From: Pelecanus crispus
Lineage: Eukaryota; Chordata; Aves; Pelecaniformes; Pelecanidae
Length of the DNA stretch: 64,000 nt
Direction of reading: 5' to 3'
NCBI RefSeq assembly: GCF_030463565.1
Contig: NC_134643.1
Location: 211,410,583 to 211,474,582 of the forward strand
Positions within the stretch are counted from its first letter, which is position 1; every line of letters begins with the position of its first letter. Under the pieces are notes generated by a model. It saw only the letters and a program-made list of their open reading frames with translations. It made no database searches and was not told where the DNA came from. This document shows positions 53,379 through 64,000 of this stretch, piece after piece. A program made the position numbers and the translations under genes.

Positions 53379-55472
53379 GTTTGGTTTCACCTGCACCATC
53401 TCCACAAAGCTATTTTAATGGCTCATGGACAAAATGGATCTGAGATGCTTATGTTTAAGATCCATGGATTTTGATGATTCCATTGTGGGTCTTTTATTTC
53501 TAATGCTTGTGTGAATGTCGTAGCAGTTATACATCTACCTCACCAACATAAGAACAACTTTCACCAATCAAGGACATTCCTCTAAGAGGTCAGATTGTAC
53601 CTTTGAATGAACTGCCTGAATGTCAGGGCCATGACTGCACTAGTAAGCCTTAACTGATGACAACAATAAGCCCTGACCAAGCTCACCTGGGACCTCCATC
53701 CACATGCCCTCTGCTCATTCATCCAGGAGCTCCATTTCAACTCTGGCCTGAGTCTTCAGTCTCTGCCTGAGCTGCATCATAGCTGTGCCTGTCCCCAGCT
53801 GCCCTGACTTAGTGACTGGTTGTCCTGGAGGGACTCCAGACTGACAAAGGTGGTAGCCTTATACCCTGTCCCCTGGATTGACGCTGGACCTATGCCATAG
53901 CCTTGTTTCTGAGCCATCTCCTGCTGTTCCCTCCCAGCTGGACTCCCTGCATCAGGCTGATCACTTTGACTTGTCCAAGACTGCTGGTGGACCCTGCCAC
54001 AATCCCCACCCCACCCTGCTCAGGGCCTGTGGGACTGCGCCCTGGCTGGTGAGCTCTCGCGGTCACCCTCAGCACCCAGCTCATCTGCACTGTGGGGCAG
54101 CCCCATTCTTGCTGCTCCCTGACACTGAATATCTCATACAAAACTAGGAAAAAAAACCCCACACCAATCCTATTTTTATGTGGGAATCTATACAGGAAAT
54201 CATTAATTACACCATGTACCAAAAGGAGACAATAACTTCCACTAAATTTTCCCAGAATGTTTCCTTCACAGCATATGAACAACTCCCAGCCACTTCCAGA
54301 TACACCGTCAGAAATTTGCCTACCATAGAACAATAAACATCAAATGGAACAAGATCGTGCCAACGAAACATGTCTCAGTTCCTGCTAACTCATCACTTCC
54401 ACGGGAGTTACGTAGCTAGCTCCCATAAGCCTATGACTTCTTGTTCCATGTGTCTTAACTACTCTCTTCCTGCAGATACACAAGTTGAGCAATGTTAATT
54501 AGGTTATTCCAAAATAAATTGCTTTCAGTCTGTTCTAAGCTTGATGTTCACTGGAGTTGTGCAAGAGCTGAAGGACTTACATAATTCATATTTTATCTTC
54601 TAAATATATGTCAGTTTAGTAAAAAATATTCTTTCTTACTATAAGCTTTGCCTCTATAAATAGAGGGCCTTCTACTTAGTAACATATGGATTACTAGTAT
54701 TTCTAACTTTTACTGAAGTTGGACTAGCTGCAGATATTACTCCTACTGCCATCATAAAGAAAAGCACTGGAGGATCATCTCAGAAAATTCACAGGAAAAA
54801 GATGCACGCTGGTCTTTAGGTACCTTAGCTACAAGAACTGCACAGGAAGCAACGCAGAACAAAGGCGTAAGAAAACGCCAGAAGTATAACACACGCACCT
54901 GTTTTCACCAAATGCAAACTATGGGGCCTAACTAGGCTAGAACAAAAAAAAAAAAAAAAAAGAAAATCTTTATTCAGCATTTTATTTTACCACTCGCTTG
55001 CTGAGACTTACAGAGCAAATGCATGTAAAAGGATAATTCTGTCATTAGGGAACCAGTTTTCACACAGTACCTGAGTACAGCTCCACAGCCTGCCCGCGCG
55101 CTCTCAGGCCAGTCACTTTCCCCTCTGGCTCAGATGCATCGCTTGACATGGAAACATCATTGCACTACAGCAAACATAAATGTAGTAATATGTGTTAAAT
55201 ATTCTACTGCGGCTTCAATGATGAACCTACAATTATCCCCATCAGAAGTATTTTATTAGAAAGCAATTTGTAGCAGTGCGTAGTCTTCCTTCCTCTGATA
55301 AATAATTTTCAAGTTGTTTTCACTCTTAAGAAGATATTAATACATTCCCTTTGAAAAACAAATTTCTAACATCAACTTTATGTTAGAATTACACAAGAAA
55401 AATCTGAAAGAATTGAACATGGTTGTTACCTTTCACTTTTCCCTACCACCTTTGTAGTTGGGTTCACAGTTT
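53379..55472. other. Intergenic, nothing firmly recognised
   Basis: 53640-54140 is more GC-rich and CT-rich, with open frames on both strands, and could be an old LTR, but I see no clear termini. A run of about 19 A lies near 54943-54961. Confidence 0.35.
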
Positions 55473-55757
55473 TCATAGAATCATAGAATCGTTTAGGTTG
55501 GAAAAGACCTTTAAGATCATCCAGTCCAACCATTAACCTACACTACCAAGTCCACACCAAACCAATCAAGGGTAGACTAGACTAAACCATGTCCCAAAGT
55601 GCCACATCTACCCGTTTTTTGAACACTTCCAGGGATGGGGACTCCACCACCTCTCTGGGCAGCCTGTTCCAATGCTTGACCACCCTTTCCGTGAAGAAAT
55701 TTTTCCTAATATCCAACCTAAACCTCCCCTGGCGCAGCTTAAGCCCATTTTCTAAGT
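55473..55757 (-). repeat. Young CR1 LINE 3' end, left arm of inverted pair
   Basis: Starts at the antisense tail TTCATAGAATCATAGAATCG and runs through the CR1 3' UTR and end of ORF2 to about 55757. It is nearly identical, in reverse, to 56427-56706. Confidence 0.95.
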
Positions 55758-55907
55758 GCATAGGGAAATTTCAGAATACCTCTACAGCATTAGCTCTGGT
55801 GATTTAACAGCATAAAACACAACCAGAGACTGTACGGTAACCAGCACCGTTTAACCGGACCGTGAACAGTACGACAGCCACAGCCTCCAGCAGCATCTTA
55901 CCAAGAC

Positions 55908-56706
55908 GCACCCAGGCCAAGTGCTGGGTCCTGCACTTGGGTCACAACAACCCCATGCAACGCTACAGGCTTGGGGAAGAGTGGCTGGAAAGCTGCCTGG
56001 CTGAAAAGGACCTGGGGGTGTTTGCTGACAGCTGGCTGAACATGAGCCAGCAGTGTGCCCAGGTGGCCAAGAAGGCCAACAGCATCCTGGCTTGTATCAG
56101 GAATAGTGTGGCCAGCAGGAGCAGGGAGGTGATTGTCCCCCTGTACTCAGCACTGGTGAGGCCGCACCTGGAATACTGTGTCCAGTTTTGGGCCCCTCAC
56201 TACAAGAAAGACATTGAGGTGCTGGAGCGTGTCCAGAGAAGGGCAACAAAGCTGGTGAAGGGTCTGGAGCACAGGCCTTATGAGGAGCGTCTGAGGGAAC
56301 TGGGGTTGTTTAGCCTGGAGAAGAGGAGGCTGAGGGGAGACCTTATCGCTCTCTACAACTCCCTGAAAGGAGGTTGTAGTGAGGTGGGCGTTGGTCTCTT
56401 CTCCCATGTAGTTAGCGGTAGGATGAGAGGAAATGGGCTCAAGCTGTGCCAGGGGTGGTTTAGGTTGGATATTCGGAAAAATTTCTTCACGGAAAGGGTG
56501 GTCAAGCATTGGAAGAGGCTGCCCAGAGAGGTGGTGGAGTCCCCATCCCTGGAAGTGTTCAAAAAACGGGTAGATGTGGCACTTTGGGACATGGTTTAGT
56601 CTAGTCTACCCTTGATTGGTTTGGTGTGGACTTGGTAGTGTAGGTTAATGGTTGGACTGGATGATCTTAAAGGTCTTTTCCAACCTAAACGATTCTATGA
56701 TTCTAG
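55908..56706 (+). repeat. Young CR1 LINE 3' portion with open ORF2 C-terminus
   Basis: Sense CR1, about 800 bp, carrying an uninterrupted ORF2 C-terminal frame to the natural stop at 56597-56599 ([36 protein letters not shown]) and then the 3' UTR and tail. The frame is open upstream into non-CR1 sequence (ATG 55862), but this is not a gene. The lack of stops marks a recent insertion. Confidence 0.95.
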
Positions 56707-57226
56707 GGAGCTGCAAGCGGAGAACATCGATAACCGGCTATTATTCGGATCAATGGTATTAAGAAGGAGGATAAATCCTGACTGTGGAGGCTCTGGCGGG
56801 AGATGCTGAAATGGTACTCAGAAAATGGCCTGCCTTACATCACCAATCGCGAGCGCTGCTCGCAGGCGGCGCCCCCGGCGCTCGACCCCCGTTTCCAGGG
56901 GCGCTCACGGACCCCCCGGAGCGCTGCCCGGCTCCCACCTGCGGGGGCGCGCTGCGAAGGACGGGCTGCCGCCGCTTACCGGTCTCTCCTTACGGACACC
57001 GCAACACTTTGCCGCCCCGCCTGCTGTAAAACCGGCGGGGGGGGAGAGCGGGGACCCCGGCGGGGGCGGGGATGCCCCGCGGAGGAGGGGGCTGAGGCCA
57101 GACCACGGGCGACTGCCGCCGCTTCAGGCCGCGCCGCCGGCCCCGGCCTGCGCCGAGGAGGCAGCACCGGGCGGCGGCGGCTCTGGGGCCTGCGGGCGGG
57201 ACGAGCGGCCGCGGCCACAGGAGCAG

Positions 57227-57265
57227 GACGCGGCCACCCGAGCTGGACGCGGCCACCCGAGCAGG
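57227..57265 (+). repeat. 19-bp minisatellite in TMEM123 promoter
   Basis: GGACGCGGCCACCCGAGC occurs twice in direct tandem followed by a third partial unit (GGACGCACGCC), about 120-150 bp upstream of the ATG. Confidence 0.8.
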
Positions 57266-57317
57266 ACGCACGCCCGGCCCGCCCCGGCCCCCCGCCCCCT
57301 CGCAGCGCGGCGGCCGC

Positions 57318-57330
57318 GCCCCGCCCCGCC
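57318..57330 (+). promoter_or_regulatory. GC box (Sp1-type) upstream of TMEM123
   Basis: GCCCCGCCCCGCC, 50 bp before the ATG, a double Sp1-type element typical of TATA-less CpG-island promoters. Confidence 0.6.
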
Positions 57331-57379
57331 GGCCCGGGCAGGCAGCGCCTGGCGTGCTGCGGCGGCTCCCGCGGCGGCC

Positions 57380-57452
57380 ATGCGGCTCCTCACCGGCGCT
57401 GCCTGCGCGCTGCAGGCGGCAACGCTGCTGCTGCTGCTCGCCCCCGGCTCCC
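57380..57452 (+). CDS. TMEM123: TMEM123 (porimin) exon 1: signal peptide
   Basis: ATG in the CpG island opens a 24-codon signal peptide, MRLLTGAACALQAATLLLLL then APGS, ending in phase 1 at C|GTGAGT. TMEM123 is a mucin-like type I membrane protein linked to oncotic cell death. Identity rests on position (next gene after MMP7 on the same strand, as in mammals), the signal peptide, and the Ser/Thr/Asn-rich exon 2 in matching phase. The remaining exons (mucin domain, transmembrane segment, cytoplasmic tail) are beyond the window. An upstream in-frame ATG exists at 56825, but that extension is CpG-island noise. Confidence 0.8.
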
Positions 57453-60400
57453 GTGAGTAGCGGCGGCGGCGGGGGGACGGGCGGGCGGGCGGGCCGGGCA
57501 CGGCGGCGGCAGCGCTGCTCCGCTCCGCCCGGTGGCTGCCGCGACCCCTCCGGCGGGCGGACCCAGGCCTCGCCGTGCCGCTGGCGGCCGGGAGCGGGGC
57601 GGGGGTGCGGGCCGCGGCCCGCAGAGCGCCCCTTGGCTCGGCTGCCCGGCTGCCAGGGAGCTGGGTGCTTTGCTGGTTTTTTCTTCCCAGCGCCTCAAAA
57701 AGAGCTGGGGTGGCCCCGTGTACATGGCCAGTTCCTCTGGAGCGGACCTGTGACAGAAACGGGGTGAGGGGCTGCATGTTCAGGATGTTTCCGAAGTAGA
57801 AGCAATAATTGAAAAAAAAAAACAAAGCCACACAACAGAAAAAATAAAACTCCAAGGAGCATTTGGGTTTTTTTTTTTTGGGGGGGGCGAATGTTTGCAC
57901 ACAGCAGAGGGGTGCACAGACGCCCCGCTGCCGGCCCTGCTCGCCCCCAGGGTCAGCCGTGGCTCCTCTCCTCCATCTGCGCACCCGAAGTGCGAGCAGG
58001 AGATGGGGAGGAGGTGCGAGGCACGGCAGGAGATGGTCCCCAAACCCCGCAGGTGTCCCAGGGTGTAGAGCAAGGACCTTCCTGTGGTAGGTGTCCCAAC
58101 AAGTGGGTCATGGGGGAGCTGGGGAAGCCACGGTGCCCCAGACGGGGCTAGACTGGAAGGAACTGCTTTCCTTACCCTTCTTGATGCCGTTCTCTGAGGC
58201 ATGTGTAATTTTGGCGAGTGGCTTTTAATAGTTTTGGGGTCGTCGTGGCTTTGCTGTTAGGACAGATGGTGTGTTTTGTCATGTTTCTGTCAGGCGCTTG
58301 CAGCAATGCCTCTTTTTAATGGCTAATTCTAGCAAATGCACAGCCTCCTGTTTTCTTGTGCTTTAACTCAGGTAGTAGAAGACCAGATTCAGGGAATAAT
58401 CATCGACATGCACTCAAATAAAATGAGAGATACAAAAGTCTGGGCTGCCAGAGCTGCCTTTTCAGAAAACTGAAATGCCCCATAAAGTGCCCCACAATTT
58501 TCCAAAGTAAAGAACCTGAAAGATAGGCACCCAAATTAACCCACCATAGATAATGTTGAGGAATATCAGTCAGTCCAGCAGTGTTAATATACTGTTGTTT
58601 AATCTGGTGCAGCTGTAATATAAATCGGTACCAAAAAAAGTAAAATGAGGAACATAAACAGCTTTATAATTGTCCTTCCAAAAAAAGCAAGCTTTTTTTG
58701 AAGAAGTTTACCAGTAACCTGTTTACTGCTTTGCTAAGATCTTACGGCCTCCATTTTATGATGATAGGCTGTTACTTCATTTGATGTAAGATTGGTCTGA
58801 TCTGTCTTTTATCATGCTGTTTCCTGAGTGCATATTCTGGTTTACCTCAGTGTACAGTCAGTGCTGTCTCCTGGGCAGGGATGATTTCATCTAACTTTTG
58901 ACAGTCAAATGTAGTCCTTCCTCTGTATGTGAATTTGTTGTCTCGACCCCATTGATAATATGTTGTGCCCTTTTAAGGCTCAGTCGAACGTATCTATTGA
59001 AGTACCTTTTTTTCTGCCCACTTACTCGGAAACTTCCAGAAACTACTGCTGAGATTGGTGTTGGTTTGAGCAAAAGTTTGTGATTCGCTAGTGAACGCTA
59101 CAGGAGAAAGTGTGAAACCTCTCAAATACTGTGATTTGCAAAAAGTGAAAGTGGCCGTAGACTGGTCCTCACTCCAGTTAAGATTTTTGGGCAGGCTGGT
59201 TATTTCAATATAATACTGTTCTTCTACTCTGCTGGGAAGTTTATTTCTACGTGTGGGTCAAGTCAGTGGAAGAAACATCACCAAAATGTTATGGTTTAGG
59301 AAAAATCCTTCCCCCTATTATGCAAAATCCAGCTGGCTTCCTGATATCTGAGCGAGTAAGGAGAATCCACACTCCCTGGCAGGAAGCCACCCCCACCGCC
59401 TTCCTGCTCTGTTCGGAAAAGATAACTAGCAACATCTTCCAAGAGCTTACCTGTATACAAAACTATTTGCAGTACAAAAAACGAGCAGCAGCAGTAGCCC
59501 CAGACATAAAAACAGGTATGGCATTTTGATTTCAGTGTATCTCCTTCTCTTAGATTCTTGGGTGACAGTGAAAGGCGGTGTAGTTTTTCAGTCTCAAATT
59601 GACCAGGGTTGAGAATTGGTTACTTGAGTCTGTGTTGTTTCCTTAAGCATCTATGCAATGGTGTTTACGCTTTCCTTTGCAAGACTGTGAGGTAATTTCA
59701 CAAATGTTCAGGCATGAGGACCTGTCCAAAAAGTTGCTGACATAATCCTGCCTGACCTCTGTCTCAGGATGACCTACCTTCTTGGTAGGTCAAGAATAGC
59801 ACTTCAGAAATAGGTACCAAAAGAACTTGTTGAGTCAAAGGGAAAAGAAATATAAAGTTTCCAGATAGCAGAGATTTGAATTTATAGTTTGTGGAAATTG
59901 CCTGGCAGATGTTAACAATAGATTTGGGGTCAGGGGGTTGTTTTTGTTTTAATCTCCAGAATTTGAGTTTCATCCATTTCAACTGAGAAGAACAAGTATC
60001 CTGGTGGTGGAGACTATCTAGGGGATGGTTAGATTCATGTTGCTGCTCTGACATCGCTGCTTTAACCATTCCGGCACCTCAACTGTTACTCATTTGGATT
60101 GCTTAGAGGTTCCTGTGCAAGTCGGAGATCTCTCTGATGGACTGTGCATTGTCAGTGCCTCTGTACTTTTTGTTTTTTAAACAAACAAAGGTGGAATGGC
60201 TTGGGCATAAGACTCTCCTACTTACCTGGTATGCATCAAACTTGAAAAGAGAAGATGCCCAGACAGAATTTTATATATGACTTTTGAAATGGACCCAAAA
60301 TGAATATGTAAAATTGTGCTTAGTAAAAATGTGAGTTTATATACCAACATCCTTCTGCAGCATGAGATTTAGTTAGACTACACATAAAGCCTGCGAGTCC

Positions 60401-63169
60401 TTAGAAATATGTTTATCTTGAATGTGAATGTGGGAGTGGACAAATTGACTGTTGTCACATGCAGGGAATTGAATGAGTAGTGCCACTCATCAGTCTATGG
60501 TTCTTTTACCAGGCTTTGTCTACAGAGAATAGTAATTTGGTACATGCCTGAGCTGGAGACTGCAGGTTCCTAGCATTAAAGGTTCATGGGTGTTATCCAC
60601 TGCGTTGATTTTTGCAGGATCTGGCAAAATCAAGTCCATTTAAAATCTTGTCCTGTTTGTTTTTAACATGTATGAGAGCTATCCTGCATCTATCTATATG
60701 TTTAGTGCAAGCATGGATCTTCAGCTCCTGTGTCTGAATGCCACTTCTGGAAGCCAAATTCCAGCTATAAAGCTGGAAGAACTGGCCTGATTTTGCCCTT
60801 TTGAAAGTTTGCTTGTCCAAATTATCTCCAACTCATGGCTTCTTACGCACTAGAGCAACAAAACTGCGAGCGGCCCTGGAAGCGCTGCGCGTACCAAACT
60901 GTGCCGTACTGTTTCACAGGAAGCACGCTTGCCTTCAGTTGCACCCCGGCCAGCCACAAGAGTTATGTTTTTAGCTGCATCTGTGCCTGACCTTAAACAG
61001 AGGAAAACAGAGTTGTCTGACAAAAATGTTGTTGGTCCCCTTTCCCTGTCCTTTTCCAGTGTGTGGTGCTTCAGTGCATTATTGTAAGTTGGGTATTTCC
61101 TTGGTTCGGTTCTGCTTCATAATGAAAAATGAACATGGAGATCCTTTCCCCCTGTGCCCCCCGCACCGGGTCATGGTGGAAATAAGCATCAGCACAGAGT
61201 TTCTCTACTCAGGATTTGTAGGCCTGATACTGCAAATAATCAGGTGGCCCAAAGAGCTTTACCTCTGCTCGTGTGCAGGACCGTCCATGCTGCAGCTGGT
61301 TGCCCGCTTTCTCCCCGCTTCCTTCCTGTACTCATGCCTGCACATGTACACCTGGGTCAGTGCAGACTTCTAACCCTTGCACTTCTGCTGCCTGGAGAAG
61401 GCCAGAAACCCTCACTGTTTCCCTTTGAGCCCGTTACACCGTGCAGTCTGTGGTCTTGAACGAGAGTCTCCAGTTGTCGGCAGAGCCATCGCTGCGTAAA
61501 AGCATGTGCTGCTTTTCCCTTTGCCTTAACCCAGGAGTCCTTCCTGCCTCCCTGGTTGAAGTCTCCCGCAGTGATACACACAGCTTCAAATCCAAAACCA
61601 TGGTCTGAGGATAGAGAACAGTTTGGGAATAGTGTCATTTTATTCTTTTTCTTACCTGTCCCATTCACTGCCACGCGTTCTGATGTGGCATATGCTTATG
61701 CAGTACCCCATATTAAGATGTATTTGTATTCTGGAGCAACTGCTTGTGATCCAAATTAAGAAACTTATCAATGTTTGGGTTTTATTTGAGGAGGAAAAAA
61801 AAAACCCACTTGTCTCTTTTAAGCTGGATGAGGTCCTTGATGTGTTTCAAGGTGTGCAGTCCGAGCTGATCTGAACTAGGACTAATAGAGTCCTGTCTTC
61901 CCTTCCACCTCTGGTTCCTACCCCTCTCTTTTAGAGTCTGATCCTGCAGGGAGCCCGTTCTGCTGGCTGAGGCACCAAAAACATTTTGCGTGATTGGGGA
62001 CGGGGTAATGTCAGTTTTCTGTTGGCTTAGCTTTCTCAACCAGGTTGTTGTTAAATGCAGGAGGACTAGCTCTGACGTAGACCACTTTCTGCAGGACTGA
62101 GTCCTTCCTGGGGAAGCTTAGTTTAGCTGTGTCCCATCCTTCTTTTTTTGTGTGTTTGTTTTCCCTAAGCTCCCTAATTAAACAGTCTAACATGCCTTGA
62201 AGTCCTGCCCTCCATCTTGATATTGCAGGGGTAAGATACAATGAGTGGTGTGCCATTTGTATTTGCGAACTTTACCATTTGGAAATCTTCACTAAGGTTT
62301 TGTAACTACTAAGAAAATGCCCTATTTCTGTGATACTTAGTTGAGGTTATTTGCTTGCCTTTAGCAGAATATTGTTATAAGTGATCATAACTAAACTCTG
62401 CTTGGCAAAGGCAGAATCCACGACTGATCCTCTTGCATGCATGTGAACGCCGGACTTTTCATTCTTTGTGATTTGTCTTTAAATTTTACCACTTGTTTGT
62501 TGACCAGGCCTGAGGACAGAGTAATCAGGCCTCAATTAGTCTTTAGGGTATGATGATATTTCACCAGAGGTGTGATCCTTCTCTATCCTACCACCCACGT
62601 GCCAAATGTTCAGTGGATGCATTAACATGCTGTTAGTCCCAAACTAAGTAATGCAACTTCCTAGTGGAGCTTAGTGTCTCGCCATGCTGTCCATGTAGGG
62701 GCAGAGCAAACACCCGTCTGCCTGCAAAGGCCTTCCAGACTTTATAGGAGAAGATTTATGTGAGAAGTTTTTTTCCTTCTGCTGTAGGTGATGCAGGTCA
62801 TATGTTATTAGTGAAGGAAGGTGTCTGATTTTTCTACCTCTTACTTCTTTCAGTCCCCTTTCATCTCAAGGAAGAAAACTTGGGATGGTGATGATGGGGA
62901 AGATAAAACCGAGGATGGAAAGGAGTTCCAGTTCATTTGATGGTTGGGTAGTGCAAATGTTGCCGTTTGTAATGTACTAAGAGCAGGCTGTTGTGGTACA
63001 GTGCTTTTATATCATTGTATCTAACTCCTGTCCATGGTAGTTTAGTCATTTATATGCCCAAAGCAAGTGACAGATGCTGTGCTTTTCCCCCTCCCCCCCC
63101 CCCCCACTTCTTAGTAATAAAGCACCTAAAACTATCTTATTCTTCTTGGTTTTTATGTGGAAAATGAAG
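57453..63169 (+). other. TMEM123 intron 1
   Basis: A 5.7-kb intron, GTGAGT at its start and ATGAAG at its end. I recognise no young repeats. It contains a CpG-enriched patch near 60860-60940 and a C-run at 63090-63107. Confidence 0.65.
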
Positions 63170-63217
63170 AGATGAACAACTCCAGCGGTACTACATCCTC
63201 TTCTACAATTCCAGACC
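63170..63217 (+). CDS. TMEM123: TMEM123 exon 2: start of mucin-like ectodomain
   Basis: A 48-bp exon, acceptor AAG (63167-63169) and donor GTAAGT, phase 1 to 1. Joined to exon 1 it reads QMNNSSGTTSSSTIPD, with an N-glycosylation sequon (NNS/NSS) and O-glycosylation-type Ser/Thr, as expected for porimin. The acceptor one AG later (63171) would put the exon in a different, less Ser/Thr-rich frame. Confidence 0.68.
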
Positions 63218-64000
63218 GTAAGTTGCAAGGTAATACTCTTGGCATTTCTATTGCTGTTGTTCAGTAGCATTGAGAAAAGCAGTATATATTATTGTATGCC
63301 TTAAACTGTCCTGTAATAGTTTGCCCTTTATTTTATTTTATTGAATTGTGAACAGCTGTAGGGCAGGAGGGAGGTACTTTGATTGTCACATCTATTCCAG
63401 GATGACTGAAGGTATTTAAGAGGAACAGTAGAACGCAAGTCAATCCTCACATCCTTAGGTACCCCAGAGCAACAGAGAGAGGAGAAATAAAAAGGGAAAA
63501 TTTTATGTATAGAACTAGAAATACCTGCCAACATCAATTTACAGTTAAAAAGAGAATCACCAGCTCACGAAGTCTGCTAGCCTAGAATTCAGTGCTCTTG
63601 AGAAAAAGGCAAGGCACTTTTTCATTTGATTTTTAACATCAAAATGTATTCTGGGTCCACCGTGCTTGAGCTCATTGCTAAAGTACGTGTTTATTTCCTA
63701 GTGTAATCTCATTTTAACTGCGTTAAGCTGTACACCTTTAAGCATGTGCCATGCAAAAGGCATATTCCTTGAGCCATTTTTGCCCTGTACTACTTCACTG
63801 ATCCCATTTGCTGTAGGCCAACAAGTGGGATGTAGAGCCAATATTCTGCTCGTTGACTCACTCTGTCTTGTGTTAATTGCATCACTGACTCACAGCCAAA
63901 TTCCAGGCAGTGTACGTGGCTTCTTTTCACCTGTATGAGCATGCAGTCGCCATCCAGATGTGTTCCCCAGGTTGCAGAAGTAAGCACTCAGAACTTGGGG
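63218..64000 (+). other. TMEM123 intron 2, partial
   Basis: Starts GTAAGT and runs off the window end. No further exon recognised. Confidence 0.5.

Larger units (their letters stand above)
56850..57660. promoter_or_regulatory. CpG island over TMEM123 promoter and exon 1
   Basis: Very GC-rich, CpG-dense block in AT-rich surroundings, covering the first exon. No TATA box. It creates long open frames in most reading frames on both strands (up to 286 codons), which are artefacts of low stop-codon frequency. Confidence 0.92.

Noticed and set aside
53640..54140. CT-rich block as a fourth LTR family
   Set aside because: No clear TG...CA termini or target duplication could be found.
55862..56599. 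245-codon open frame as a possible gene
   Set aside because: It is the C-terminal part of CR1 ORF2 followed by the CR1 3' tail.
56803..57984. Long open frames (up to 286 codons) on both strands of the CpG island
   Set aside because: GC-rich DNA has few stops; the frames overlap in several phases and show only Pro/Ala/Arg/Gly-rich low-complexity protein.

Overview
The window is nuclear DNA from a bird. The evidence is many CR1 retrotransposon tails (ending in ATTCTATGAT-type repeats), several avian ERVL-type solo LTRs with 5-bp target duplications, and the gene order. The species cannot be told from the sequence. No bacterial, CRISPR or plasmid features are present.

Genes. Two protein-coding genes lie on the + strand. 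MMP7 (matrilysin) is complete in six exons, 29019-33333, and encodes 263 residues: signal peptide, cysteine-switch propeptide and zinc catalytic domain, with no hemopexin domain. It has a TATA box with an AP-1 site 33 bp upstream of it. TMEM123 (porimin) begins in a CpG island: a signal-peptide exon at 57380-57452 and a short Ser/Thr/Asn-rich exon at 63170-63217, with the rest beyond the window. Same-strand order MMP7 then TMEM123 matches the order next to the MMP cluster in other amniotes, where MMP20 (enamelysin) is expected just upstream of MMP7.

Main discovery. At that expected place (about 6.7-11.6 kb), same strand, there are decayed MMP exons: a clear exon 2, a clear exon 5 (zinc-binding motif with Gly to Asp) and weaker candidates for exons 3 and 4. 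I read these as the avian MMP20 pseudogene. Its exon 2 is split by a solo ERVL LTR four bases from the remnant cysteine-switch Cys codon, with a perfect AGTCT target duplication.

Mobile elements. 1-28 kb: the MMP20 relic and LTRs at 6.9, 10.4, 16.9, 19.6, 21.1 (1.06 kb, second family) and 25.9 kb. 29-33.5 kb: MMP7, with one CR1 in intron 3. 34-45 kb: CR1 pieces, LTRs, a tRNA-Ile half, and a truncated ERVL provirus (RNase H, integrase, 3' LTR) inserted in a CR1. 46.7-47.6 kb: a GC-rich locus with in-register 195-bp repeats and a poly(A) signal, possibly an unannotated transcript. 49.5-50.9 kb: one CR1 hit by two different LTRs. 51.97 kb: an LTR-derived palindrome. 55.5-56.7 kb: two near-identical CR1s facing each other just before the TMEM123 CpG island.

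Most of the remaining sequence is AT-rich intergenic DNA in which I recognise nothing. The many 60-200 aa open frames there are chance, LTR or CpG-island frames.
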